A stretch of DNA of 64,000 nt, taken from the NCBI RefSeq assembly GCF_947172395.1, contig NC_069087.1:18606889-18670888 (forward strand). The letters are read 5' to 3'. The DNA comes from Bicyclus anynana (lineage: Eukaryota > Arthropoda > Insecta > Lepidoptera > Nymphalidae). The notes under the pieces were generated by a model that was given only the letters and a program-made list of their open reading frames with translations, had not been told where the DNA came from and did no database searches. The stretch's first letter is position 1, and the number at the start of each line of letters is the position of its first letter. A program made the translations under genes and the position numbers. Shown piece by piece: positions 10,991 to 23,400 of this stretch.

Positions 10991-12466
10991 TCTGTGTGTG
11001 TGATGATAGAAACAATCCAATGCCACGCGACCGCATTAAATAAATTCAAATGCTTACAAATATGTAGTTCAATAGCTTATTAGGTTTGCATGTTTGAGAA
11101 TTTTTCAAAAATCGTGATAAAAACAAAACGCGTTAAGTCAATCGAACTTCATCAGCTTGCCAGACCATGGTTTTACCTTTCTCCTACTGAGAGGAGACTC
11201 AGCGTTTACTATATAGCCGGTCATGACTTGACGTGGGGATTTAGATATGTAACCATAGGTTTGGTCATATCGCGACAAGTGTTTTATTGATTTTTTAACA
11301 CAAATGCAGTAATTTCGAAGGAGAAAAGATCGGAGATAATGCAAAGTATACGTGGTTTAAAGATATGTCTCTACCATAATAAAATATCTGTGTAGTGATA
11401 AACAATTTAAACGTTCTGTACTCAGGTGTGATAAAGACATATTTTTATTACAAAAGATTTCATATCAGTGGATTACTTTATACTATTTCAATAGTCAAAA
11501 GCTAAAAAGTAAAACTGAACAAACTGACAAAACAAAATCAATTATGTTTCACGCGGCATGGAGTAAATAACGTTTGAACTGTTTAGGAACACAGAGGACA
11601 AAATATAAAGCAAAAAACGAGGAACTAAAATCTTATGAACATTTTAATATGCAAAGGCTGACATTACTAATTCGTCTGTCACTAATTTAGATGGGCGGTA
11701 GAAAATAACGGGCGCTTGTGAATTCTATAAAAATAAATAAAGTTTAAAAAGGTTAGGAAAAAGAATATTCATAAAGATGAAATTGTCTAAAAGAAACTCC
11801 GAAATTGGCACCTCGTATTTTGGCACCGCTCTCTATGCGACTACGCAACGTCCATCACCGACTGTACACAACAAGTAGTTTTCATAGATACTATATTCAA
11901 TAAACTGTAAGATCCACTAATCGGATTATAAAATTACCATCTGCCATCACCCCAGGAAATGTACACAAATTGGGTATGAGATTGACATATTACAGGTAGA
12001 TGGAAGTATATTTGAATAGAGAAAATACATTTTGAAATAGATTTCTGACTTAGTTTAGACATCTTGCAGTTTAGATGGGCAAAATATAAACAAGTTGTCC
12101 GATAGAACTAAAGAGAATTTTGCGTTATCAGTTAGTTTAAAAATATAGCATAAATAGATCTCTCATCAGGAGTAGATGGCAGGCAATAAATGTGGAAATT
12201 CTTACAAACAATGCAGGTGTACTTCTCTCCATACTCGGATCGGTATCACCTGCAGTGTGAGAGATCATGTAGCTATGAGTAATCTCACTAAAAAAGTACT
12301 GGCTGTTACCGAATCAGCGGTGGACGTTGACCAAAAACTGAAAAAAGAATAAACAAAACATAGGAACAAACCATCGAGCACCGACACAAAATAATTAGGA
12401 ACTCGGTGCGTCTGAATTCTGTTCCCACTGTAAATACTTATATGAACACTATATATTTACAAAATG

Positions 12467-12654
12467 TAACCCGACTACGGAAAATTGTGACCACATTTTT
12501 GAATACTCATAGTGACTTAAGTAATGGTATCCGGATTTTAATAACGAGTCAATTGAGCACTGAATTATTAAAATCAGCTTAGTTAAAGTGGAAATTACAT
12601 AATACATATATACAGAGTGTTAAATATATAGCCCTTTTTGCTGTAGTCGGGTTA
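12467..12654. mobile_element. 188-bp MITE with taacccgactacgg termini
   Basis: taacccgactacgg at 12467-12480 is matched by the inverted gtagtcgggtta at 12643-12654. The inside is AT-rich and non-coding. A single end of the same family (taacccgactacgtaaa) occurs near 22576 in a Madm intron. Confidence 0.65.
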
Positions 12655-15600
12655 ATTAGCACCACATAGCGTTACGTATAGGGCGAGAGCCTTGCTGGAT
12701 GCAGACTTTTGATAGCAGGCAATACGCTAACATTCTGATTAAACAGAGCATAAGATAAACAATACTATACGTTAGCTTTTAGCGTCTGCTGTTGTGTGAA
12801 TATTATTTCAAGATATATTTACCACATAAAATTAATGAATGGGCTTTGAGAAAAACTAAGCGTCAATATATCAATAGATAATGCATATTTATGGACTAAT
12901 CAAAGGTCTGCAGCGAAGGCCCCTGGGGCTTTAAGAAACGATTGCGACCTCACAAATGAGGGGTGTTAGAAACCTTGCATGCAATTGTTGGAAATCACAC
13001 GATACAACTGACAACATCCGACGGGAAATCGGCGCGGAAACTATTTGTTCGCATTAAACGGTCCGGATAAATGTTCCGTTGTGGAATTCATTATATTACC
13101 ATATATGGCATTTAATAGCAAAGGGCTGCTTCAATGTATTCCGTATGAATAGTTACATAATTGGATATGATTTAAATAATTACTTTGAATGAGCAACATT
13201 AAAAACAAAACCTATGAAACAAAAATGGTAAACAATATATCATGTTTATTCTGTTAATCCAGAGAGAGTAATGAACTATGTTAAGTTATTTGGTGGTCAT
13301 AGAAAATTTTTAAATTATCCAATACGTAAACATTATGAAGCCTGTATTTTAGTGGATTTTGTAATTTTATGTGGCATAATCGGAAGCATTTTTTGTGTGT
13401 TTAAAGGACAATGTAGCATCTTTGAAGTGGACTTCAAATGTTTGCAACGATGATAATCCGGCGAGCCATCGGATGCAAGTGTCGTGGCGTCATTTAGAAA
13501 CTAAACAGTGGTCGATTGCTACGGGTCTGTCGGAGAGCGCAGTACAAATTTCAACCTTATTTCAATAATGAGTATGTTCAATTTGCCGTATACTTACATA
13601 ACCATATCCATAAAGCTCTAAGAGGAAGCCTCACTATACATATATGTTAAAGTGCCACGTCACCGATAGCGAAGCTAAGCTAGTACTCATATGTCAAGCA
13701 ATAATCTGTCTGTTTTGCTATGTGACGTGTCTGAACACACATTAATTTCGATTTGACATATTTATTTAAAAAGTCCAGAGAATAAAATAAAATATACTCA
13801 CATCTTGAGCCTTGTTTATATTTTAATGTCATTCTAAGTATTTTAATTAAAATTTGAGATATTTGTACGAATAAGTTTATTGACTGCGGTATTTTAAGAG
13901 AGTACTAGCTCAGCTCCGTCAGTGGAAGTTGCGCATCATTATAATAATAATTAATTAATGTAATAGTTTTTAATTAAATATTTTTTAAATATCATTTGTT
14001 TACATTTACACATTCATACAAATTTTAAATTACTAAAGCATTCTCGATGTCCTAACAAACCACTACGAATCACTCCAGGAACCTGACCTTTATGGCGTAC
14101 AAATCTAAGTAATAGATTTTATGACATTAACAATGACGCTTATCATAAAAAATCAGGGCCTGGACCATATTTTTTAGCATTTACAATAATTAATTTAATA
14201 TAGATTACCTAATGGTGCTGTCAGGTCACTCGTCCAATTACTATTTCCTGTTTGACAATTCGATGAAATATGCTCAATGCTTTGTCCTCATTTACTCAGA
14301 ATTATAATAACTTACGAATCGCAGTTTATCGATGCACTTGGGTACATTCAGACAGCATTAGTCTGCGATACCATCTTTCATAAAGTGGCCATACAATCCA
14401 CGGTGGTAGGGTAGAACGCTATATCGGATAGGCTTCTTCAACTATCTGACTGGTTTTCTACGCGGCATCGTGCCGGATTAAGGGAACATGATGCCCTAGG
14501 CAATCATACCCTTTGGACCCTTGTATCTTTAAGGCCACTATGAAGAAATAATGAAAAAATTTCAATACATACCTATATACCCTACCATAGCCAGAATATA
14601 ACATAATATCAATAAAAGCATGATTTTTGAAATTTCTTTAACTTTCGTGTGCTCTTGTAATTTACTCGTCGTTTCTGGTGCCCTCCTACGCGGGATACCA
14701 GCAATTGCTTAAATAGTGTATAGGCTAATCCAGGACTGCATACCGGGCTGGTAAATCGCTTGGCGTTACGTCTTTGCCGCGAATGGAAACTAATCGTGGC
14801 CCAAAATTAAGCCTGGATCTAAGTCGGACATCGAAACCCAGATTCAGAATTCAGTGTCCAAAAATGAATTGTCAAACAGAAAATAGATCAGTGGACATAG
14901 TATAACCGATTTCGTTTAAAAGCGTATCGAATGTTTTACAAAGTAACGTTGTGGTTGCTCGGAATTAGATTCACTTTCGACTAGTATACCGCTCTCGAGG
15001 AGGTGGAGCGAGTTAACGTAACCGTAACGTAACGTGACGTTTACGTATCTTTAGACTAAACACAGATGCTCGAATAGTCTGCTAGGAGAGGTGACTTTTA
15101 ACTTTAAGCTTTTTTATTTATTCCGCGTTATATGTTGTCATAAATATGTCTTAATTTAAGTGACTTCGGGACAGATATAAGTGGACAAATATTTATCATT
15201 TTAAAAGGGGCTTGAATATGAGTCTGAACCGTGGGACTGAACGTTTCATCAGAATAGGAAGAGTAATTTGTGTGGTATGTAATCTACCGTCTCTTCCATA
15301 TTATGAGATCTGTATCAAGTGTATCCATCATAATATGACTTTGCTTGATGATACAAGTAAATGCAACTGATACACATTCTTCAACATACAAAGATAAATC
15401 AATTCAGATATGGCTTTAAACTGCTAAAGCCCCTAAAGCCTGTTTCCATTAAGTATCCAACAGTATAATTAAGTTTCCCCATAGGCCTTGCACCTCTCCT
15501 AGCCTTTGGACAAAATATTCCCATTCTAAATTCGACACCTCCATCAAAAACCCGCGACTTAAATTTTGTTAAAATCGATTATATTCACATCGATGTTTAA

Positions 15601-17291
15601 ATTTAACAAGCCAAGTCGCGACGTGTTAACAGCTAACAACTATTAACGCTAATCGATATTCGACATCGATTTATACGCGTTCAATCGAATTACATAATCA
15701 TTCGTATGCAAAAATACATGTCCTAGATACTAAATCTCTTTCATAAGACCATTTTAATATAATATGTTTAATCTAATCTATAATAACACGGGAGACGTTA
15801 CACACTTTCACTCCGGAGTGTACTCGATGTTCTTTTTGTTTGGGCTAGTTAGTCTTTAACTCAAGCAAACAAACAATAAACAGAAATACCTCAGTAAAAG
15901 TGCTTAAAAATAATCATTATGATAGTAATGATTCTGAGGGTCACGATAAAATCAATTTTTTATTGTGTGTTGTTTATACTATGAATCATATAATCGTACC
16001 ACAAAAACAGGATATAGTAAATTCAGAGATATAATGTTAAGGAAATTTAATTGTCATGTTCATTTTATAAACCTTAGATCCAAACAAAGAGAACATCGAA
16101 ACTCAATCTTACATTATGAAAATCGTTTCACACTCAGTCCCGTTCCTAAATGGCTACTAAAGATCTCGATAGATCTGTTAAAAGCAGAGTCCTTCTCTCG
16201 CAGGGCCACGGCTTCGCGAGCTGTCCGCGCAGAACGAACGTCTCGTGGCCTCATTTTAGCACACTTTCAACCACAAAGCTGTGGCTCTACGATGAAGAGT
16301 ATAAAATTTCTAAAGGCCATGAAAAAGTCGGGTCTTATAAATCTATAAACTCTAAATCGGTAGAATATTTGTAAATGCCAGCGGAGAGGCCCGACTATAC
16401 AATACACTAGTTAGCTTAGTATCGCTTTGATATAATGTTAAACTGTTTGACCGACCGAACTATTTTTATTATTAAATATAGGAACTAAATACGAAAAGTT
16501 ACGCACAAAACCGAGCGCCAAACTTTGGACTATCCCAGATGGTCAATAGTAAATTGATCAGAAGCAGTCACGAGTTTGGTCTGCGGCGGCCGCTCGGGTG
16601 TTCTCCAGGGTAACATTGTATGACCGCTGTTATACAAAGTCGATAAGAATGAAAACAATACGTAACATGCCTGTAAAACTTTATACATTTGTTAAACACT
16701 ACCTAAATAATTTTATATTTTCAGTCCGTGCAACCCTGTTGAAAGTAAACTGTCAATTTCTAGTAATAATTATGAAGTCGAACGTAAACTGTACTTTATA
16801 CATTTTAAAACTTTTAGATATATACACAATAATTTATAAGTTATATTCAGCAATAATTATACAATTTGTAAAAATTAAAATTTAGATCACACTGGAATAA
16901 AATGTTAACGACAATTGGCTTTATACTTTTAAATTTTTTACTGTGATTGTTTTTAAAGGAAAAACGTAAATGAACGATTAGATTTACATTAAGTAAATAG
17001 GCTTTTTGCCACAAAATGCACAAAATGTAATTGTTCATATAGTTTTAGAAGTGATAAGTAGGTAGTAAATTTATCTAAAAGACAAATAGACTCGGAATAA
17101 TATGGATGGAATTCTCGCAATGAGTTTTGCAACTATTAAATTTTATAAAAGATTTTAAAATTTCCATCACTTGTGCTTCCCAATCGTTAATTTACATTTT
17201 TACTTTCACCGGATACGATTAAAAAATAAAAGGCAATAGGTACAATAAAATGCCGGTAGGTCTAAGACGAAGAGTCAGATGATCTTACACG
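12655..17291. other. No gene seen (convergent intergenic region)
   Basis: This holds SINE debris at 14400-14835 and AT-rich DNA. The right end, about 16450-17357, probably includes the Madm 3' UTR. Open frames at 15965-16374 have no recognisable product. Confidence 0.6.
14400..14835 (-). mobile_element. Degraded SINE family 2 remnants
   Basis: Scattered matches to the family 2 body: tctacgcggcatcgtgccgg near 14459, and ctggtaaatcgcttggcgtt then acgtctttgccgcgaatgg at about 14748-14785. Two diverged or broken copies are likely. Confidence 0.5.
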
Positions 17292-17357
17292 GTGTCGGTC
17301 GGTGCGGTTGCGGTGCGGTCGCAGTGCGGCGGCGGTGCGGCTGCGGTCGCCGCGCTA

Positions 17358-17447
17358 CTAGCTGGCCACGTGCTGCGGGCGCGGCGCCTGCCCGAAGCTG
17401 CCTCGGAGCGAGTCCTCCATGAGCCGGCAGATTTTGTCGCGGTCGGC
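17358..17447 (-). CDS. Madm: Madm last coding exon
   Basis: Acceptor attgcag|GCC. It encodes ADRDKICRLMEDSLRGSFGQ and nine more residues to TAG at 17358-17360. This replaces the DQSRLTSLLEETL-type tail of the human protein. GC-rich GGTGC-like repeats (17292-17350) follow in the 3' UTR. The nearest good - strand AATAAA (plus-strand tttatt) is near 16465-16470, so the UTR could run about 0.9 kb; this is not certain. Confidence 0.88.
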   Translation of the reverse strand, partial: ADRDKICRLMEDSLRGSFGQAPRPQHVAS

Positions 17448-20400
17448 CTGCAATCGGAGATTACTTTTTTTACCTTCAAGTTTTCTCGACTTGATAATGT
17501 GTTGTAATTTTAAGAAAGATTTACTTAGGCGCATTTACTTAGATGTCAGAAGCGAAGGTAAGCAAAATAAAATAGAAGTGAAACGAACCTCGTGAATGAA
17601 GCCCAGCTGCACCAGCTCGTGCGCCAGCGCGTGCGCGGAGTCTCGTCGCGACACGGCGCACGTCAGCTGCCGGTTCATCTTGTCGTCCATGCGCAGCAGG
17701 ATGGTCATCTGCCACAGACGGAGCGTTACTGCGAGTGCACTAGCGCCGGGCGGGCGCGCGGGGCGGCACTCACCAGCAGGTCGGCGTGGTCGGGGTCGAG
17801 CGGCGGCGCGGGCGCGGCCACCAGGCTGCACATCATGTTGACGACGCGGCGCGTCTCCAGGTCGCGCGCGCGCGGCTCGGGCGACGCGGGCGCGCTCTCG
17901 GACGCGGCGCGCGCGCGCTCGCACGGGGACGCCGCGCGCCGCGCCGCGCCGTACGCGGTCAGCGGGTAGATGCCGTACCTGCGAACGCGCTCCTGCCTTG
18001 ATCGCACGTACCGAGTCAACGGGCGAGAGAGTAACACGTTCCTCGGCCGAGACACTGATGTGAGCGAGTAGTTGTTCACACGTGTTTTGAAATTAGCAGT
18101 CAGTTCAGTTATATTGACACTATAATTCGGATAAGATGGACCGTAAAACGATTATTAGAAAAAAAGCAACGTCGGATTTGGACCGTGGATGTTCATCCTC
18201 GGAATGCTTCAGACGATGGATGGATTATTTTGACACTCTGTTAGAAAATATTACTCCATTGACACTGACTACTAACAGACATGGTGTATTTTATTTTATT
18301 TGGAAATGTTTAAAACGAAAATTATTATCATAAGAAAAGGCGGCGACGTAACGATAATCATGTGGCCGTCGGCCGAGTAGCGAGACGATGCACGTTCAGA
18401 CCTGGCGAGTGAGCGAGCGAGACAGTGCGGGGAAGCGGGAGGGTGTACAATCGGCCTAGTAGATAGAACGGGGGCCGAGCTGCTGTCTCGGCGCTTCGTA
18501 CGGCCGAGCACTCGTTAATATGTTTATACATACCGAGCACTCGGCCGAGGGCACTGTCTCGCCCGTTTGCTCGGTACGCGGACGCGCACTCACTTGACGT
18601 CCTCGACGAACTTCTCCAGCTTCTCGGCGTGCGGCAGGTCCTTGGCGGACAGCTCGAGCAGCTCGCCGCCGCGCGAGCAGCTCGCCAGCGCGCCGCCGAC
18701 CGCGCCGCCGCACACCTCGTCCGTTATCGTCTCCGAGATGTTCGCTGCGGACCAAACGTCACATACTACTTATCTATTGCCAACTCAGACTAATTAGATA
18801 AAGACCTGCCTCGCAAGACATTATTTTTCTGTCAAAGTATATGATCAACGATCTTATGCGATTATAAACAGTCTCTATAGAATCTATGTTTCATAGTTTA
18901 CAATCGTGTCCGTCAGTTAAAAACCTTCGTAAAAATACCTTCTTGTGTAGTTAAATGGTGTAAAAAACGAACAAAAACTGCTAGTTTAGTATAAGATATG
19001 TATGAAATCTAAGCTCGTTTTCCTTAGAAAATGGCAGAAATTTTTGTTTGTGAATTTGGGTGCGATACTAGTCCTTATGTATTTAGTCTGAGATTGCCAA
19101 CAATATACTATACAGGGTGCTGCGGAGTATTTCCCATAACTCAAGGGTTATATTCATTACTGAAAAGTAATTTGAAATGTTCAAGGAACATGTGTTCTAA
19201 AGTTAATATTTTTGGGGAAAATAATATTTCTTTTGTAAATAGATCTTAAAATGTGTCCCTTATACACATTCTTATAATTATGACGTAGCCGTAGACGTAG
19301 ACATAGTTTTACGTATTTTAAAATGCAAGAATAGATAAAGGCGTGTGTTACATGAATAGTTTGAATTATTTGAATTACTTTGTAAAAACATTTTGTTTTT
19401 AGTTAAAAAAATTACAAAATAAAACCCTTTTTCTTTTACTTCTCGAGCTACGAGCGCGATTAATTTTTTACTTATTTTGAAGGAAATAATCTCCTAATTA
19501 ATCGCTAAAATACACACATACTACATACTACAACTTCAGTAATGCAAAGTAATAAAAATTGCTTTTAAAGTCTGTAGTTTTTTTTCCCCCGCTGAAAGTG
19601 AAAAAAAGAAAATAACCATTTATTCTTCCTATAATTTAATCTACCAAATGCAATCGGTCCCCATGACGCTCGAGTTACTGCAAATTTAGCATCCCGAGCT
19701 CCCCTACTAATAATAATCTATTGTTGTATAATTGACGATATAAGTGTTTTAAGTGAATCCCCAATTAGGAAACCTGTATTTAGTAGCTTGTAGGATTTGG
19801 TATCGAATGATGTAAAGGCAGCAAAAACGACAATTGTAAACGGGCACTAAGTGCAAAATGCCATATCTTGAATAAACGAGACCCCTGAATACTGTTAAAT
19901 TAGTCTACAAATTAAATGAAAATATAACGGAGTGGTTTAAACATGGCGCCTCATACTTTAATTACTTAGCGGAAACACTTAACCCCACGTGTTCTAAAAA
20001 TAGCAGCAACAAACTTAATGGAGGGTTCGCTTGGATAAAAATAGAAAGTTCTATTTTGTGGAATTCCAAATGAAAATACGTATTTTTTCCAACGACCTTT
20101 GAAAAGTAACTTTGTATGAATATTACGTAAGTACTTGTTAGTTGTTAAGTTACTCCAAGTATTTTAAAAGGTTTTATTTTGCAAATAAACATTGGTGTTT
20201 ATTAGGTTGTACATAATTTCTGCACACAGATTTTAATATCTGTGATTTATATTCGTTGAAATTCGTTTAAAGATAAAACAAAATATTTAAGTGACATTTT
20301 AGAGATTTGAGACTTTGAAAAGAGTAACACTGAGCGCAATTATTTGTCCGCTTAGCTGTGTCGTCCGCAAGCCGCGACGTACTGCTTGGTTTTACAGATT

Positions 20401-23400
20401 TTAAATTTAAAAAGCAGTATAGCTTGACAATTTTTTTCATAACATTTCCGATGGTCCGCGCGGGCCGGAAGGGGGGTAGCGAAGCCCCGTGCGCACGAGA
20501 TCACATCCGCGCAGTCATTTCCCCCCTGTCGCCCGCATATCATGGTAGTGTCATTAATGAACTTGCCAAGCTATAGCCCTTAGTTCCTCTTGGGTGATGA
20601 ATTCTTCAAGCACTCCTTAACACCCGGCCAGTGTCTACGCACACGACAGTCACAAACGTCGCCACGACTTCTTTCCGGTAGTTTTCATACATTTTATGTA
20701 GTGGCGCCGGCGGCCGCCGCTCGCCACAAAATTCCGCTTCTAGCCTAAGGTGGCGACGTTTGTGGCTGTGGCGTGGCTCTCGTGTGTGTCGAAGTGGTGC
20801 GCGATTTGACAGTTGTGCTGACACTGCAGCAACAACAAACGCTCATACGTAAGACGCCCCATCGTCACTTGCACTCACCGCTGGTGTTGACGAGCGTGTG
20901 CGCCGCCAGCAGCTTGAGCGAGTGCACCTCGAACAGCAGCGGGTGGAAGAGGAGTTCCCTCGCCGTGGGCCTCTTCGACGGGTCCTTGTTTATGCATCTG
21001 AAACCATCAGGACGCCAATGTTACATCGAATCCTGCGCTCCCGTGGCACGACACAACCTTACGACCTAGAGAGAATCAACCGGACTCACCGAGGTGCCCT
21101 GCTGGAGCGAGGGTCCGCTCCACCTCTGCGGAGACGAGCCGAGAGCCGGCTCGTCCGCACAGGGCGGCGGCCCGACAGTACCTGTATATGAAGTCCTTCT
21201 GGCGCGGCTCCTCCAGCGACTCCACGGTGCGCGCCACGTGCTCGTCAGTGACGTGGCTGCCGGAGTCGCCGTTGCCCTGAATCTCTAGAGCCGCGGTCTC
21301 GAGCGCGCACATGCCGAACGAGTAGATATCCATGGCGGGCGTCACCATTTGCGATGCTGAGCCGAGGGGAAATAAAGTTGCAATAAATACGTAAAGTTGC
21401 TACAGTTTCCGATTATCCACTATCCTTGCACAACTTGCTCAAAGCTTCAAAACGTTTGGTACTTCATTGTTTTGGTATTTGTAATGACAGGTTAACGAAT
21501 CTTTGAACCAGAAACAGACGAGAAATTAAATTGCTTTATTGGATAACATTTGCAAAAACGAAAACAAAAGGATATTAAACAAAAATTACTAGTTCTAGAA
21601 GTTGTGCTTAGATTAAGGTAACGGAAACTAACATTCGTTCTTCCCTTTTGACCTAAGAAATCCTGGTGGAATCAGTTGTACTTACATCCGTACTCTGGTG
21701 CGACGAGGTGCATGTTCCTCATGTTCTCGCGGCAGGTCTTGACGTGATGATGGATGGCGTCGGGAGCCACGGAGCCGATCTTGACCAGGCCGTTGTGTTG
21801 GATGAAAATGGTGTCGCAGGTCAGGTTGCCGTGCACTATGGGGGGCGCGCAGCCGTGGAGATAGCTGAAACACCAAAAGTTTGCGATTATAGCTTCATCG
21901 TTGTATTTATGAACTGAAACTGCCACATTTACAAATACGGTAAATTAAATACACGGTAAGCTAGACTTTCAAGTTTAAATGAATCTAGTTGGCTTCATTG
22001 CATAGATAAACCTATATTATTTTAATCATTTTGGATATGATAACTTCAAAAGGTAAGTCAAGTATTACTTGTAACGACGCGACGTAGAAAATATGGACTG
22101 GTAGGCCTAGCGTGCGTCAACGACATAATATCTCATGAAGATAAAAAAGACATATGGTTGACTGATAGCAGCAATATTCGTCCCAACGCAAACGCCGCAA
22201 AAAAGAAAGCGCTATTTTAGATTAAACTGCGATAATTCTATCGTCTCGAGATAATTACTTATTAAAAACGATATGTCGTTTTTGCGCATCTTAGGCCTGA
22301 TTAAGGTCGAAAAACAAGGATATGTACTAATATAACGTAGAGAAAATTAACATTGGTAAAGAAAATATATATTGAGTAGCCGTATACCTGAGCGCAGACA
22401 GTATCTGTGTACACCATCGTTTCCACGCCTGCAGAGGCAGCCTCTTCACGTTTCGTTTGGTTCGCTTCAGGAATTGCTTCAGTGACCCGCAGGACATGTA
22501 CTCCGTTATGAATATGACCTGAAGATTTCGATACAATCCATCATTTTCATTTCGCAAAAAAATGTTCAAAAACTATAACCCGACTACGTAAAACGGAACG
22601 AAACAAAAAAATAATTTAGACAGAAATCGAGAAATGCTCAGATATAGTAATGGCCAAGGTAGAGCTGTGGTCGCACTCACTGTGTACCTACCATGTACTC
22701 GTAGGTTTTATGGAGGTGTTCTTGGCATAATCACAGAAGGAATACAGTAGGTGTGACCACGTCTCTACCGTGCATCCAGCAGTGAACGTTCATCGGCTGA
22801 TAGCAATGATGGCTTTTTGCATCCAATCGATTCCAGCCTTGCTTCCGGCGGTCGTCGATCCACCTAGTAGGGGACGTCCCACATTTCTCTTGCCAGGACG
22901 CGGTCTTCACTCAAGGACCTTACGATTCCATTCACCATAGATCGTCCGACAGACATGACCAGCCCACTGCCATTTCAATCTAGGTGCTCTGAGAGCTATG
23001 ACGGTTACTTTAATTCTTTGGCGAATCACTTCGGCCCGAATTTTATCCCTCAAAGTGGTTCCAAAAAGGAGCTATGCTTGGAATCTCTTTGAGGGATAAA
23101 TTCCGGAACGAAGTGATTCGCTACATAGCACGCTGAACGAGTTGAGTCAGTCCACGTTTCCGCACCATAAGTGGTACGCACTCAAATCTTTCGTTTTTGA
23201 CCAGTGCGTTCATCTTCTGTGTTCGTTGCCCATTGCGGTTTTGTTGTATTGTTTATTGGCTTGATGGTGCGCGATGATGAGATCTAAGATGAAGCGTGCT
23301 TGTCTAGAAGACCCCTATTCACTCTTGCCTTAAAGCTGTTCACATTATAGGTGTCTGGGAACACAGAAGCCGGTAGAAGAAGTAGTATAGGCGACGAGAT

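Noticed and set aside
18136..18333. 65-codon open frame inside a Madm intron
   Set aside because: No family resemblance; the flanking Madm exons join without it.
17535..18755. Several overlapping open frames on both strands around the GC-rich Madm exons
   Set aside because: They are antisense or out-of-frame shadows created by high GC content; the spliced NRBP1 frame explains the region.
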